A stretch of DNA of 64,000 nucleotides from an uncultured Nonlabens sp. (GCF_947495285.1 NZ_CANLXZ010000011.1:1-64000), one strand, 5' to 3'; shown: positions 1-8,633, counted from the stretch's first letter. Numbers and translations: made by a program. Notes: generated by a model not told the origin, from the sequence alone.

Positions 1-102
1 AATCTAATGATAAAGATGGTGAAACATGACAGGATGAATCAATCAGAATTAGTAAGTAATTAAGTGACTACCTCTATTTAATAATTTATAATAGCATAGA
101 AA

Positions 103-444
103 TTGGAAGAAACAAGACCTCCTTTATGGAATAGTAAGAGTATCGCGACTGTAACTAAAGTGATTGCTATTTATGCTGCGTTTTATTTATGTGTTGTCAT
201 TGTGCAAATTTTCACTAATCCGTTGTGGGATAATCCACTCGCTCCATCAAATGCTTACTATCCACTTTATTTAATGGCGGCTATTCATTTGATAGTATTG
301 ATACTAACCGGTGCTAGCGTTTTATTTAAAAACTACCATTGGGTAGTGACTGTAATTGCAGTATTAATCGTCACGCTGTCTCGATTTTATTACAATGAAA
401 TAGCAGAGTATATTTGGAATATAAGTGCGACACCATTTTATTAA
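103..444 (+). CDS. Hypothetical small membrane protein
   Basis: Predicted 113-residue protein with three hydrophobic stretches (about residues 14-37, 52-75 and 79-96), so probably an inner-membrane protein with three helices. I do not recognise a family. The only usable start near the upstream in-frame stop (97-99) is TTG at 103; the first in-frame ATG falls in the middle of the protein, so the start is uncertain. It ends 8 bp before the next gene and may be co-transcribed with it. Confidence 0.55.
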   Translation: MEETRPPLWNSKSIATVTKVIAIYAAFYLCVVIVQIFTNPLWDNPLAPSNAYYPLYLMAAIHLIVLILTGASVLFKNYHWVVTVIAVLIVTLSRFYYNEIAEYIWNISATPFY

Positions 445-452
445 ATGATCTT

Positions 453-1064
453 ATGAAAATCACTTTCACCTTTTTAGTATTAGTTTTCAGTTTAGGATTA
501 TCGGCGCAAGATTATGAGCAAGAATCATTAGACTACCGCAAGAATTTATCTGCCGAATATAAGTCGGGAGAGAATAATGTATTAACAGCCAAAGAAAGAA
601 GAACCTTCGGCTATTTGAATTTCTATGATTTTGATCCTGAATTTGTTGTTGAGGCTCGATTTGAAAAAATAAATAATACAGAAGAGGTGAAGCTAGCAAC
701 ATCTACCTCTCGCATTGCTTCTTATGTAAAGTATGGCTATTTATACTTTACCTTAAAAGGGAAGAAATGTAAATTACTAGTTTTATCTAACCCTAGTTTA
801 AAAGATGATCCAGAGTACTACAATTACCTATCGGTTTTTTTTACTGATATGACTAACGATAAAGGTTCTTATGTTGTAGGACGTTATATGGAATTGAGAT
901 CTCCATTAAGTGAAAGAGTAGTTCTTAATTTCAATAATACGTATAATCCTTATTGTGCTTATAGTAATCGGTTTTCATGCCCAATTCCTTCTGCAGAGAA
1001 TTATTTGCCTCTAGAAGTAACGGCAGGTGTTAAAAAAGGTTTTAAGAGTTTTAGGAAGTTTTAG
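453..1064 (+). CDS. Hypothetical secreted protein
   Basis: A 203-residue protein beginning MKITFTFLVLVF, with a clear Sec signal peptide ending near SLGLSAQ (about residues 1-18). The rest is soluble and rich in Tyr, Asn and Lys, with no domain I recognise. The ATG at 453 is preferred over an upstream TTG at 414 because it places the signal peptide at the N-terminus. Its stop codon (1062-1064) overlaps the stop of the convergent gene on the other strand (1061-1063), so the two 3' ends interlock with no room for a terminator. Confidence 0.6.
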   Translation: MKITFTFLVLVFSLGLSAQDYEQESLDYRKNLSAEYKSGENNVLTAKERRTFGYLNFYDFDPEFVVEARFEKINNTEEVKLATSTSRIASYVKYGYLYFTLKGKKCKLLVLSNPSLKDDPEYYNYLSVFFTDMTNDKGSYVVGRYMELRSPLSERVVLNFNNTYNPYCAYSNRFSCPIPSAENYLPLEVTAGVKKGFKSFRKF

Positions 1065-1927
1065 AAATAGAAGGAATATCCTAATCCTAGTTGAAATTCT
1101 TCATAATTAGCGAGGTGTTTGTAATTGTCTGAAATATTCCATCTTCTCCAATTATAAGAAGCATTTACATTGAATTCATTAAATTTTTGCCAGTGGATGA
1201 AGCTAGTGCCTAATTTAACATTTCGTACTATAGATTTTTTAAAACCTGCTCCATATCCAAAGTCTTTATTTTTAGATAACCCATCATAATTGATGTGTCC
1301 AGATATGATTTGTATTTCTTCATAATCAGTTTTTGTAAATAAATGAACTGATTTCTCTAAGTTTAATTTATAACTATGGTATTGTAAATTATTGAAATTT
1401 GCAGTTTCAAAACTAGCTCTAAGGTTTAGATAGAATGAATCTGAAAATCGAACATCCTTTTCAAGTCCAAAATTAAAGTTTGAATTGTTTTTAAAATCTG
1501 TAGAATATAATAAGTCAAAATTGAAATGATGAGGTAATAGATTATAATCATTCTCAAATGACAAACCGTAAGTGTTGTAATTAAGGCCTTGTATAGTATA
1601 CAATCGGTTAGAATAAGGGAAACAATGATAAAATAATACAATGTCTAAAGCAGGTTTTAAAAATATATCTATCGTTGTCAACTCTAAAACTTTTGACTCC
1701 TGAGTATCATAACCACTATAAGAAAAAACCAAAACATCTTCTGGATTCGCCTGAATAGAATACTTTCCATTAAAATCTGTTTGAGTAAAAACGCTTGTTC
1801 TTTTTACTAAAATAATAGTATTATAAATGGGTTCCCTATCTGTATCACTAACTGTCCCAGTAATCGTCCTTTGTGAAAAGCAAAAACTGGTAACAAATAA
1901 TAAGAATTAGAGTAGTGCTGGTTTCAT
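1061..1927 (-). pseudogene. CarboxypepD_reg-like / outer-membrane barrel protein with stop codon in signal peptide
   Basis: Reading back from 1927 on the minus strand gives MKPALL, then a TAA stop (plus-strand bases 1907-1909), then FLLFVTSFCFSQ and an open frame to the stop at 1061. The stop sits in the hydrophobic core of what is otherwise a normal signal peptide. After it comes a carboxypeptidase-regulatory-like segment (TITGTVSD ... TQTDFNGKYSI ... VLVFSYSGYDTQE), typical of Bacteroidota outer-membrane proteins, then about 220 residues rich in aromatic and polar residues ending in YSFYF, which fits a beta-barrel with a C-terminal Phe. No good in-frame start exists downstream of the stop. 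A single TTA-to-TAA change would explain it: either a recent inactivation or a sequencing error. A TATGTTTG promoter-like box lies at 1945-1952 (minus). Confidence 0.7.
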
Positions 1928-2019
1928 AAATTAGTTAAGTTACTCAAACATAAGAAGAACAATAACTTTTTTAAAGAAAGAATGAGTGGATAGCTGCTTT
2001 TGATTACAGAAAAGGTATT

Positions 2020-2054
2020 TTAAACTTAAACTTAAACTTAAACTTAAACTTAAA
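2020..2054. repeat. Hexanucleotide tandem repeat (TTAAAC)n
   Basis: Five perfect copies of TTAAAC (2020-2049) plus a partial sixth lie immediately after the stop codon of the VanW-family gene. The array is outside any reading frame and could vary in copy number by slippage. Confidence 0.9.
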
Positions 2055-2055
2055 G

Positions 2056-2760
2056 CTAAACCTTATACCTAGATACGGCCAAAACTTCTCCATCACCATT
2101 CTTAGTTTCCACTATTTTATGAGAATCTGTAGAGATGAGTCGCCACGTGATTTCTTGTTCATTTATAGGGTGATCGCTTAGTAAATGTAGATCTAGCTTT
2201 CTTTCTTTAAATTCAATTTGAAAAGCTATATGTTGATTCAGATTGTTTCTAAATCGCAAATCTTTGTAACCGTAGACAACTGTTGCATCACTGCCTAATG
2301 GTGTGTAACGCGTCTCTTCTGTATAAATATCTATAGAATGATGATGGCGTTCTACGATTTCTATTCCCGCTCGCAACAGAGCAATGTATAACATGCCGGA
2401 CAGCTGGCATAAACCGCCACCGTAGTCTTCTTGTAATTTTCCTGCGAGTAGATTACGACCTTTTTTAAATCCATTTTTTGCGATAGGCGCAGGAATACTG
2501 TTCCAGTAAGAAAATGTTTCTCCAGGTTGGATAATTAAACCATCTATATGTTGAAACGCAAGCTGGATGTTGTGAATTTTATTTGCAGCTCCTGCATTTT
2601 TTTTAATCGGTTGTGTTATGGTAAGTCGGTGTTTTAAATCCCATGTGGAGGATCTTGTGATTGCAATTTTATTTAAAAAACCACTACTGCTATCTTTTTG
2701 ATTTCTTTTATAGAGTTGCCATTTGATTTTTAGCGATTTAGGGATTAGGTTACGTATCAT
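2056..2760 (-). CDS. VanW family protein
   Basis: A 234-residue protein with the VanW core: IQPGETFSYWNSI, then GGGLCQLSGMLYIALLRAGI, then ERHHHSI and PLGSDATVVYGYKDLRFRN. VanW is a domain of unknown biochemical function first named from vancomycin-resistance clusters and widespread outside them; presence here does not imply resistance. I start it at ATG 2760, which overlaps the stop of the upstream methyltransferase as ATGA; the frame is open further upstream to 2844, but that would lie inside the methyltransferase. No signal peptide is visible. The 4-nt overlap indicates translational coupling. Confidence 0.85.
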   Translation of the reverse strand: MIRNLIPKSLKIKWQLYKRNQKDSSSGFLNKIAITRSSTWDLKHRLTITQPIKKNAGAANKIHNIQLAFQHIDGLIIQPGETFSYWNSIPAPIAKNGFKKGRNLLAGKLQEDYGGGLCQLSGMLYIALLRAGIEIVERHHHSIDIYTEETRYTPLGSDATVVYGYKDLRFRNNLNQHIAFQIEFKERKLDLHLLSDHPINEQEITWRLISTDSHKIVETKNGDGEVLAVSRYKV

Positions 2761-3434
2761 TTTTTCTTCAAAATTACGGCTATATAACTGCTGTAGTATT
2801 TTAAAAAACTGCTGCATAGCAATTGGTCCATTCCATAAAACCACGATCGTATTTTTATAGGGAATTTATGAATAGGTAAGAATAGAAAACCACGAGAATA
2901 GGTTACTGTAAATAATTCTCCTGTTAACTTTTTTATATCTTTTAAATCCATACTGGTCGCACCATGCCAGCTGGCTGCATTGTAATGGATTAAACGGCGT
3001 CTTTTGTGTGATGGATAGTCAAATATGAGTGCGCCACCAGGTTTTAAAAGTCGGTGGGATTCTTTGATAATGTCCCTTATCACTTCACGATCCAGATGCA
3101 TCATTACATGAAAGGAATAGATTTTCTCAAATTGTTGATCTGTAAATCCTGTAGCAGTTCCATCAGTAACTTTTAATTCTTTTTCTGGATGTTTTTTTAT
3201 TGCTAGAGCTAGCATCTGGTCACTGGGGTCGATACCATAATGTGCATAATCTAGAAATCTTCCTGTGCCGCAACCTAAATCTAGATGCTTACTCAGGTCT
3301 TGCTTTCCTACATATTTATCCAAAAAAGCAAGTTCTTGACGGTGAATAAAAGCGCCGTAAGAATTGTTAAATCGAGAGCTGTCATAAGTTTTTGCGATTT
3401 TATTGTAGTACGATACATTCTCATTATTCTCCAT
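2757..3434 (-). CDS. Class I SAM-dependent methyltransferase
   Basis: A 225-residue protein with the Rossmann-type SAM-binding motif I HLDLGCGTGRFLD, the acidic post-I region YGIDPSDQML, and the late motif HRLLKPGGALIFDYP. These place it among small-molecule class I methyltransferases (Methyltransf_11/25 type). The substrate cannot be read from sequence. I prefer ATG 3434 (protein starting MENNEN) over a TTG at 3458. It is the first gene of a two-gene minus-strand unit with the VanW-family gene, so the two may act on the same envelope-related substrate (inference). Confidence 0.85.
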   Translation of the reverse strand: MENNENVSYYNKIAKTYDSSRFNNSYGAFIHRQELAFLDKYVGKQDLSKHLDLGCGTGRFLDYAHYGIDPSDQMLALAIKKHPEKELKVTDGTATGFTDQQFEKIYSFHVMMHLDREVIRDIIKESHRLLKPGGALIFDYPSHKRRRLIHYNAASWHGATSMDLKDIKKLTGELFTVTYSRGFLFLPIHKFPIKIRSWFYGMDQLLCSSFLKYYSSYIAVILKKK

Positions 3435-3522
3435 TCTTTGTGTTGGGTTACAGTGCAATCTTGCCGTAAAGTTAGATAAAGAAAAGAAGCTTTGTTTTAG
3501 TTCTTATGTTGGATAGAAATTC

Positions 3523-3538
3523 CGCTTTCGCGAAAGCG
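3523..3538. repeat. Abundant palindrome CGCTTTCGCGAAAGCG
   Basis: Exact copy of the 16-bp perfect palindrome, here intergenic upstream of rimO. Confidence 0.95.
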
Positions 3539-3582
3539 AGATAAAAACAACCATTAAACGTATATAGTAGTGGGCTAAGTCG

Positions 3583-3590
3583 TAAATTTG
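3583..3590 (+). promoter_or_regulatory. Putative -7 box TAAATTTG of rimO
   Basis: The box matches the Bacteroidota -7 consensus TAnnTTTG and lies 9 bp before the rimO ATG, implying a very short leader. No convincing -33 TTG is seen. Confidence 0.45.
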
Positions 3591-3599
3591 CAGCCGCTT

Positions 3600-4910
3600 A
3601 TGAGAACAAAAACAAGAAAAAAGAATAAGATCAACGTAATAACTTTAGGTTGTTCTAAGAATGTGTACGATAGTGAGGTGTTGATGGGCCAGTTAAAGGC
3701 TAGTGGCAAGGACGTTGTGCATGAAGAAGAAGGTAATATAGTCGTGATTAATACTTGCGGTTTTATAGATAATGCAAAAGAGGAGTCGGTGAATACGATT
3801 CTGGATTTTGTAGAACGTAAGCAAAATGGAGAGGTAGATCAGGTTTTTGTTTCTGGATGTCTGTCTGAGCGTTATAAACCAGATCTTCAAAATGAAATCC
3901 CAGATGTGGACCAGTATTTTGGTACTACAGAATTACCGTCTCTTTTAAAAGCGCTAGGCGCAGACTATAAGCACGAGTTGATAGGTGAGCGTGTTACAAC
4001 CACGCCTAAAAACTATGCGTATTTTAAAATAGCCGAAGGTTGTGACAGACCCTGCTCTTTTTGCGCGATTCCTTTAATGCGTGGTGGACATAAAAGTACG
4101 CCTATTGAAGACCTAATTACTGAGGCTGAAAAGCTAGCCGCAAAAGGTGTTAAAGAATTGATTCTTATCGCTCAAGATCTTACTTATTATGGTCTTGATT
4201 TATATAAAGAAAGAAGACTGGCAGAGTTATTACGTGAGCTAGCAAAAGTAGAAGGAATAGAGTGGATACGTATGCATTATGCATTTCCTACTGGTTTCCC
4301 GCTAGATGTACTCGATGTAATGAAAAATGAGCCTAAGGTGTGTTTTTACTTAGACATTCCTTTACAGCACATTTCTACACCAGTTCTTAAATCGATGCGT
4401 CGTGGTACTACCTTTGAAAAGACTAATGCGCTTCTAGAAAAGTTCAGAACGCTGGTTCCTGAGATGGCCATACGTACGACTCTTATAGTAGGTTATCCTG
4501 GTGAGACTGAAGAAGATTTTGAGATCTTAAAGCAATGGGTAAAAGACCAGCGTTTTGAACGTATGGGATGTTTTACTTATTCTCATGAAGAAGATACACA
4601 TGCTTATAAGCTAGAAGATGATGTCCCAGCAGATGTTAAACAAGAACGTGCCAACCAAATTATGGAGATACAGTCTCAAATCTCTTGGGAGCTGAATCAG
4701 CAAAAAATAGGTAAAGAATTTAAGGTAATGATAGATCGCAAGCGTGGTAATCACTTTGTGGGTCGTACAGAATTTGATAGTCCAGATGTGGATAACGAGG
4801 TGCTTATCGATGCAGAGAAGCATTATTTATCAGTTGGTTCTTTTGTGAACGTAAAAATCACAGAGGCAGAAGATTTTGACCTCTTTGCCGTACCGATAGA
4901 TGAGAAATAA
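3600..4910 (+). CDS. rimO: Ribosomal protein S12 methylthiotransferase RimO
   Basis: A 436-residue radical-SAM methylthiotransferase that adds a methylthio group to the conserved Asp of ribosomal protein S12. The N-terminal UPF0004 domain carries three Cys for the second Fe-S cluster (about C18 in TLGCSKN, C53 in INTCGF, C87 in VSGCLSE). The radical SAM motif is GCDRPCSFCAIP (C148, C152, C155), and a C-terminal TRAM domain ends the protein. LGCSKN together with the CAIP motif is typical of RimO rather than MiaB. ATG 3600 is chosen over TTG 3588 because the TTG lies inside the promoter box. A strong terminator follows. Confidence 0.97.
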   Translation: MRTKTRKKNKINVITLGCSKNVYDSEVLMGQLKASGKDVVHEEEGNIVVINTCGFIDNAKEESVNTILDFVERKQNGEVDQVFVSGCLSERYKPDLQNEIPDVDQYFGTTELPSLLKALGADYKHELIGERVTTTPKNYAYFKIAEGCDRPCSFCAIPLMRGGHKSTPIEDLITEAEKLAAKGVKELILIAQDLTYYGLDLYKERRLAELLRELAKVEGIEWIRMHYAFPTGFPLDVLDVMKNEPKVCFYLDIPLQHISTPVLKSMRRGTTFEKTNALLEKFRTLVPEMAIRTTLIVGYPGETEEDFEILKQWVKDQRFERMGCFTYSHEEDTHAYKLEDDVPADVKQERANQIMEIQSQISWELNQQKIGKEFKVMIDRKRGNHFVGRTEFDSPDVDNEVLIDAEKHYLSVGSFVNVKITEAEDFDLFAVPIDEK

Positions 4911-4953
4911 GTTTATAGCTATATCCATAGATATTAAATAATTTATATAAAAA

Positions 4954-4983
4954 AGGAACAGAATTTATTCTGTTCCTTTTTTT
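4954..4983 (+). terminator. Rho-independent terminator of rimO
   Basis: Ten-base perfect stem AGGAACAGAA/TTCTGTTCCT with loop TTTA, followed by a run of seven T. Confidence 0.9.
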
Positions 4984-4994
4984 GTGGATATGAA

Positions 4995-5580
4995 TTGTTT
5001 CTGCACCCTTTAGGGCTGGGGAATGGAAACAAAAAAAACAGCAAAAAGCCTTTGTTTCTGCACCCTTTAGGGCTGGGGAATAGAAACAGATTAAAAATTT
5101 TGTGTCGGGAACAGAACCAGATTAAAAGATTTTAGAAAACTTCTAGAACCTTAAAACCTCTTATTGCATAAAGGGTAAGTTACTAGTCCTTTTTTATATT
5201 AATTGTCTAACATTTAAAAACATTTGTTTCTGCACCCTTTAGGGCTGGGGAATGGAAACAAAAAAACAGCTAAAAGCCTTTGTTTCTGCACCCTTTAGGG
5301 CTGGGGAACAGAAACAAAGTAAAAATTTTGTGTCGGGAACAGAACCAGATTAAAAGATTTTAGAGAACTTCTAGAACCTTAAAACCCCTTATTGCATAAA
5401 GGGAAAGTTACCAGTCCTTTTTTATATTATTTCTCTAACAGTTAAAAACGTTTGTTTCTGCACCCTTTAGGATTGGGGAATGGAAACAAAAAAAACAGCA
5501 AAAAGCCTTTGTTTCTGCACCCTTTAGGGCTGGGGAACAGAAACAGATTGAAAATTTCGTATGGGAGAACAGAAACAAAA
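4995..5580. repeat. Nested direct-repeat array with hairpin cores
   Basis: Three copies of a unit of about 228 bp (starting near 4995, 5224 and 5452; the third cut at about 130 bp) lie between the convergent genes rimO and uup. Each unit begins with two copies, 56-57 bp apart, of a 36-bp element TGTTTCTGCACCCTTTAGGG followed by CTGGGGAA..GAAACA. The element folds on itself (TGTTTC/GAAACA outer stem, CCCT/AGGG inner stem). The third arm shares the words AGAACCAGATTAAAAGATTT and TTCTAGAACCTTAAAACC. Six hairpin elements are present in all. No reading frame or spacer diversity is seen, so this is neither a gene nor a CRISPR array. Confidence 0.92.
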
Positions 5581-5607
5581 AAAAACTGCCTCAAATTAAT
5601 GAGACAG
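5577..5607 (-). terminator. Rho-independent terminator of uup
   Basis: On the minus strand CTGTCTCA, loop TTAATT, TGAGGCAG (one G-T wobble), followed by a T run of nine or more; 34 bp beyond the uup stop. Confidence 0.85.
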
Positions 5608-5640
5608 CCTGTTTAAATATGTAGGATAGAATTGATAAAA

Positions 5641-7527
5641 TTAGTTTTTAGCAATTTGCTCGCTTAGTTCTAGCCATTCCATTTCTAGTTCTTCTTGTTG
5701 CTCTTTAGTCTTTTCTAGTTGTATAGAGTTTTCGGTCATTTGATCTGCATGAATGTTGGGATCTAAGAAACTGTCTTGTAGTTTTTTCTTTAACTCTTCT
5801 AGTTGTTTAATTTTATTTTCCATTCTAGAAAGCATTTTCTGTTGCTCTCTAGTCGGTCCAGATGTAGGGGCAGCAGGGGTAGTATCTACTTTTTTTACTG
5901 CTATAGGTTTTACATCTTCGGTGATATCTTTGTCTAGTGCAATGTCTGTATTACCTACATAAGCTCTGAAATCACTGTAATTACCAGGAAAGTCTGTAAT
6001 GTTACCAGACTGATTAAATACAAATAGATGATCTACTATCTTATCCATAAAGTAACGGTCGTGACTTACTACTATAATACAACCAGGAAAATCCATTAAG
6101 AAATTTTCTAGTACGTTAAGTGTAGGTATGTCTAGATCATTTGTGGGTTCATCTAGAATTAAGAAGTTAGGGTTTTGAATAAGTACGGTACATAAATACA
6201 ATCTCTTGCGTTCACCACCACTTAATTTTTCTACAAAGTCATGTTTCTTTTTATTATCAAATAAGAAACGTTCTAAAAGCTGACTAGCGCTTATTATTTT
6301 ACCTTTATTAAGAGGTATGTAGTCTCCAAATTGTTTAACCACATCGATAACCTTCATTCCAGGTTTTGCATCTATTCCACCTTGTGTGTAATAGCCTACT
6401 TTAACCGTTTCACCAGTGACTACCTTTCCAGTATCAGGTGCTAGAGCACCGGTAATCATGTTTAAGAAAGTAGATTTACCAGTACCGTTTTTACCTATAA
6501 TACCCAGACGTTCTCCACGTAGAAAGTTGTAAGAGAAATCATTAATCAAATGCTTATCACCAAAGGATTTACTAATTTTATGCAGCTCAACTACCTTTGT
6601 GCCTAATCGCTGCATGCTTATCTCTAGTTCTATCTGGTGATCTTTGCGACGGTTACTAGCCGCTTCTTTGATTTGATAAAAATCGTCTATACGAGATTTA
6701 GATTTTGTGCGACGTGCTTTAGGCTGGCGACGCATCCAGGTCAATTCTTTTTTATAGAGTTGTTGCGCTTTTTCTTGATTAGTTTGCTGTATTTCTATGC
6801 GTTCTTGCTTCTTCTCTACATAGTAAGAGTAATTTCCTTTATAGGTATAAAGTTGACCTTGATCTAATTCTATGATTTCATTACACACACGATCTAAGAA
6901 ATAACGGTCGTGTGTTACCATAAGTATGGTATAATCTTCTTGTTTAAAGTAGGCTTCTAGCCACTCGATCATTTCTAGATCTAGGTGGTTAGTAGGCTCA
7001 TCCATGATTAAAAGTTGTGGATCTGACAGTAAGGCCATAGCCATCGCGATACGTTTTTTTTGTCCACCACTTAATTTACCTACTTTTTGCGTCAGGTCAT
7101 CCAGTTTTAATTTAGAAAGGATCTGACGGTATTTAGTTTCAAAATCCCAGGCGTTTGCCGCATCCATTGCATCCAGTGCTTTTTGCATCATGTCAGCATC
7201 ATCAGGATTTGCCATGGAGTGCTCATAATCTGCTATGATTTTCATGGTAGGTACGTCACTATCTAGAATTACTTCTTCGATAGTCATTTCTGGATTAAGA
7301 TTAGGTTCTTGAGGTAAGAACGCCATTCTTAGGTCTGTTCTATAAGCTACGTTACCGCTGTCAGGTTCTTCGGCACGAGTTATTATATTAAGTAAAGTAG
7401 ATTTACCATAACCGTTTTTTGCTACAAAGCCTATTTTCTGTCCCTGGTTAATACCTAACGATAGGTCTTTAAAAAGAACTTTGTCGGCAAATGCTCTTGA
7501 AACGTTTTCTACAGTTATATAATTCAT
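5641..7527 (-). CDS. uup: ABC-F family ATPase (Uup-like)
   Basis: A 628-residue soluble protein with two ABC ATPase domains and no membrane segments, the ABC-F layout; members act on ribosomes or DNA rather than in transport. Domain 1: Walker A AKNGYGKST (about 36-44), signature LSGGQ (152-156), Walker B LLIMDEPTNHLD (172-183). Domain 2: Walker A GKNGTGKST (about 345-353), signature LSGGE, Walker B FLILDEPTNDLD. The interdomain linker (about 240-310) is highly charged and Arg/Lys-rich. The C-terminal 80 residues form a coiled coil (QQKMLSRMENKIKQLEELKKK), which points to the Uup subgroup. It is a single-gene unit divergent from the polysaccharide locus. Confidence 0.93.
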   Translation of the reverse strand: MNYITVENVSRAFADKVLFKDLSLGINQGQKIGFVAKNGYGKSTLLNIITRAEEPDSGNVAYRTDLRMAFLPQEPNLNPEMTIEEVILDSDVPTMKIIADYEHSMANPDDADMMQKALDAMDAANAWDFETKYRQILSKLKLDDLTQKVGKLSGGQKKRIAMAMALLSDPQLLIMDEPTNHLDLEMIEWLEAYFKQEDYTILMVTHDRYFLDRVCNEIIELDQGQLYTYKGNYSYYVEKKQERIEIQQTNQEKAQQLYKKELTWMRRQPKARRTKSKSRIDDFYQIKEAASNRRKDHQIELEISMQRLGTKVVELHKISKSFGDKHLINDFSYNFLRGERLGIIGKNGTGKSTFLNMITGALAPDTGKVVTGETVKVGYYTQGGIDAKPGMKVIDVVKQFGDYIPLNKGKIISASQLLERFLFDNKKKHDFVEKLSGGERKRLYLCTVLIQNPNFLILDEPTNDLDIPTLNVLENFLMDFPGCIIVVSHDRYFMDKIVDHLFVFNQSGNITDFPGNYSDFRAYVGNTDIALDKDITEDVKPIAVKKVDTTPAAPTSGPTREQQKMLSRMENKIKQLEELKKKLQDSFLDPNIHADQMTENSIQLEKTKEQQEELEMEWLELSEQIAKN

Positions 7528-7693
7528 GGTAATCCTGCTTAAATTAAGAAATGCAATATTACGGTGTTAAGTGTTAGAATAGGGTGGTGATCTCATAAAA
7601 TTTGACCTCTTTTCAGGTAGTGATCTTGTAGTAGGTTTATTTAATTTTGTGCGAGATAGGCTGGTATGGTCTCCATTATTTTTATGTTTGTTC

Positions 7694-7709
7694 CGCTTTC
7701 GCGAAAGCG
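7694..7709. repeat. Abundant palindrome CGCTTTCGCGAAAGCG
   Basis: Exact intergenic copy between uup and the polysaccharide locus. Confidence 0.95.
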
Positions 7710-7791
7710 AGATTATAAAATACATTTTAACGTATGTATCGATTATATGCTAATGAATAGGATCAAAAAGAGTTTTTTACTTCAATAATTC

Positions 7792-7799
7792 TATATTTG
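7792..7799 (+). promoter_or_regulatory. Putative -7 box TATATTTG of the polysaccharide locus
   Basis: Matches TAnnTTTG, 22 bp upstream of the ATG of the export lipoprotein gene. This is the best candidate for the leading promoter of the locus. Confidence 0.5.
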
Positions 7800-7821
7800 C
7801 AGCTTAATTTATTTTCTATAC

Positions 7822-8631
7822 ATGAGAAAGCTGTTAGGCGTTTTGTTACTTTTTTTATTATTGATAGTAAGTTCTTGCATACCTACATCTAAGATTACTT
7901 ATTTACAAGAGTCTAATAAAACTGTAAATGACTCTTTAATTATTATTAGAAAAATACAACCGCCATATCGTTTACAAATTAATGATATACTTTCTATTCA
8001 AGTAAAGGCACCTATAGATCCAGATCTAGTAAAGATGTTTAACGTTCAAGGTGATGAGGGAAATAATAATTCTAGTCAAGGTAGAAGTTTATATTTTACT
8101 GGTTACACGATAGATCAACATGGAGATATACGTGTGCCACAATTGGGTAAAATAAAAGCAATAGGGATGACGGTAGAAGGGCTGCGTGAGTTGATAGAAA
8201 AAAGACTTCTGACTGAATATTTTAAAGAAAATGCAAATCTATTTGTTACCGTAAAATTAGATGGTTTGCGATATACGATGGTCGGAGAGGTAAACGGTAC
8301 GGGACAGAAAACGATTTTTAGAGATCAGGTAAGTATTATAGAGGCCATTGCAGACGGTGGCGGCGTGCCTATTACAGGTGATTTAACCGCTGTGAAAATT
8401 GTAAGACAATATCCCGACGGTGTAAAAACGCATGAATTAGATTTAACTAGTATAGATGTGGTGTACTCTCCTTATTATAATATTCAACCTAATGATATGA
8501 TCGTGGTGAATCCTAAACCACAAAAGGCGCTAGGTACAGGTACAACAGGATTATCTTCTTTTACGACTATACTATCTGTGTTTACGGCCTTAGTAGGAAC
8601 TGTATTATTGATTAACAATATCTCTAATTAA
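7822..8631 (+). CDS. wza: Outer-membrane polysaccharide export lipoprotein (OPX, Wza-like)
   Basis: A 269-residue lipoprotein: signal MRKLLGVLLLFLLLIVSSC with lipobox Cys19. The Poly_export domain follows (RLQINDILSIQV ... GYTIDQHGDIRVPQLGKIKAIGMTVEGLRELIEKRL), then a SLBB-type segment (VGEVNGTGQKTIF...VSIIEAIADGGGVPITGDLTAVKIVR). In the known family these form the outer-membrane channel for capsule or exopolysaccharide. The protein ends in a hydrophobic helix of about 20 residues (TTILSVFTALVGTVLLINNIS), which fits the C-terminal membrane-crossing helix of OPX proteins. The co-polymerase/kinase gene starts 2 bp after the stop. Confidence 0.93.
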   Translation: MRKLLGVLLLFLLLIVSSCIPTSKITYLQESNKTVNDSLIIIRKIQPPYRLQINDILSIQVKAPIDPDLVKMFNVQGDEGNNNSSQGRSLYFTGYTIDQHGDIRVPQLGKIKAIGMTVEGLRELIEKRLLTEYFKENANLFVTVKLDGLRYTMVGEVNGTGQKTIFRDQVSIIEAIADGGGVPITGDLTAVKIVRQYPDGVKTHELDLTSIDVVYSPYYNIQPNDMIVVNPKPQKALGTGTTGLSSFTTILSVFTALVGTVLLINNISN

Positions 8632-8633
8632 CC

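Larger units (their letters stand above)
7528..7821. other. Divergent intergenic region (294 bp)
   Basis: This gap separates uup (minus) from the first polysaccharide export gene (plus). It holds one palindrome copy (7694-7709) and a TATATTTG promoter-like box near its right end. A GCAATATTA at 7553-7561 is a weak minus-strand promoter candidate for uup. No small gene or RNA is recognisable. Confidence 0.6.

Noticed and set aside
2056-2760. Vancomycin-resistance determinant
   Set aside because: VanW-domain proteins are widespread without resistance genes; no vanHAX-type genes are present.
4995-5580. CRISPR array
   Set aside because: Repeats are regularly spaced but the intervening sequence is itself repeated between units; there are no unique spacers and no cas genes.
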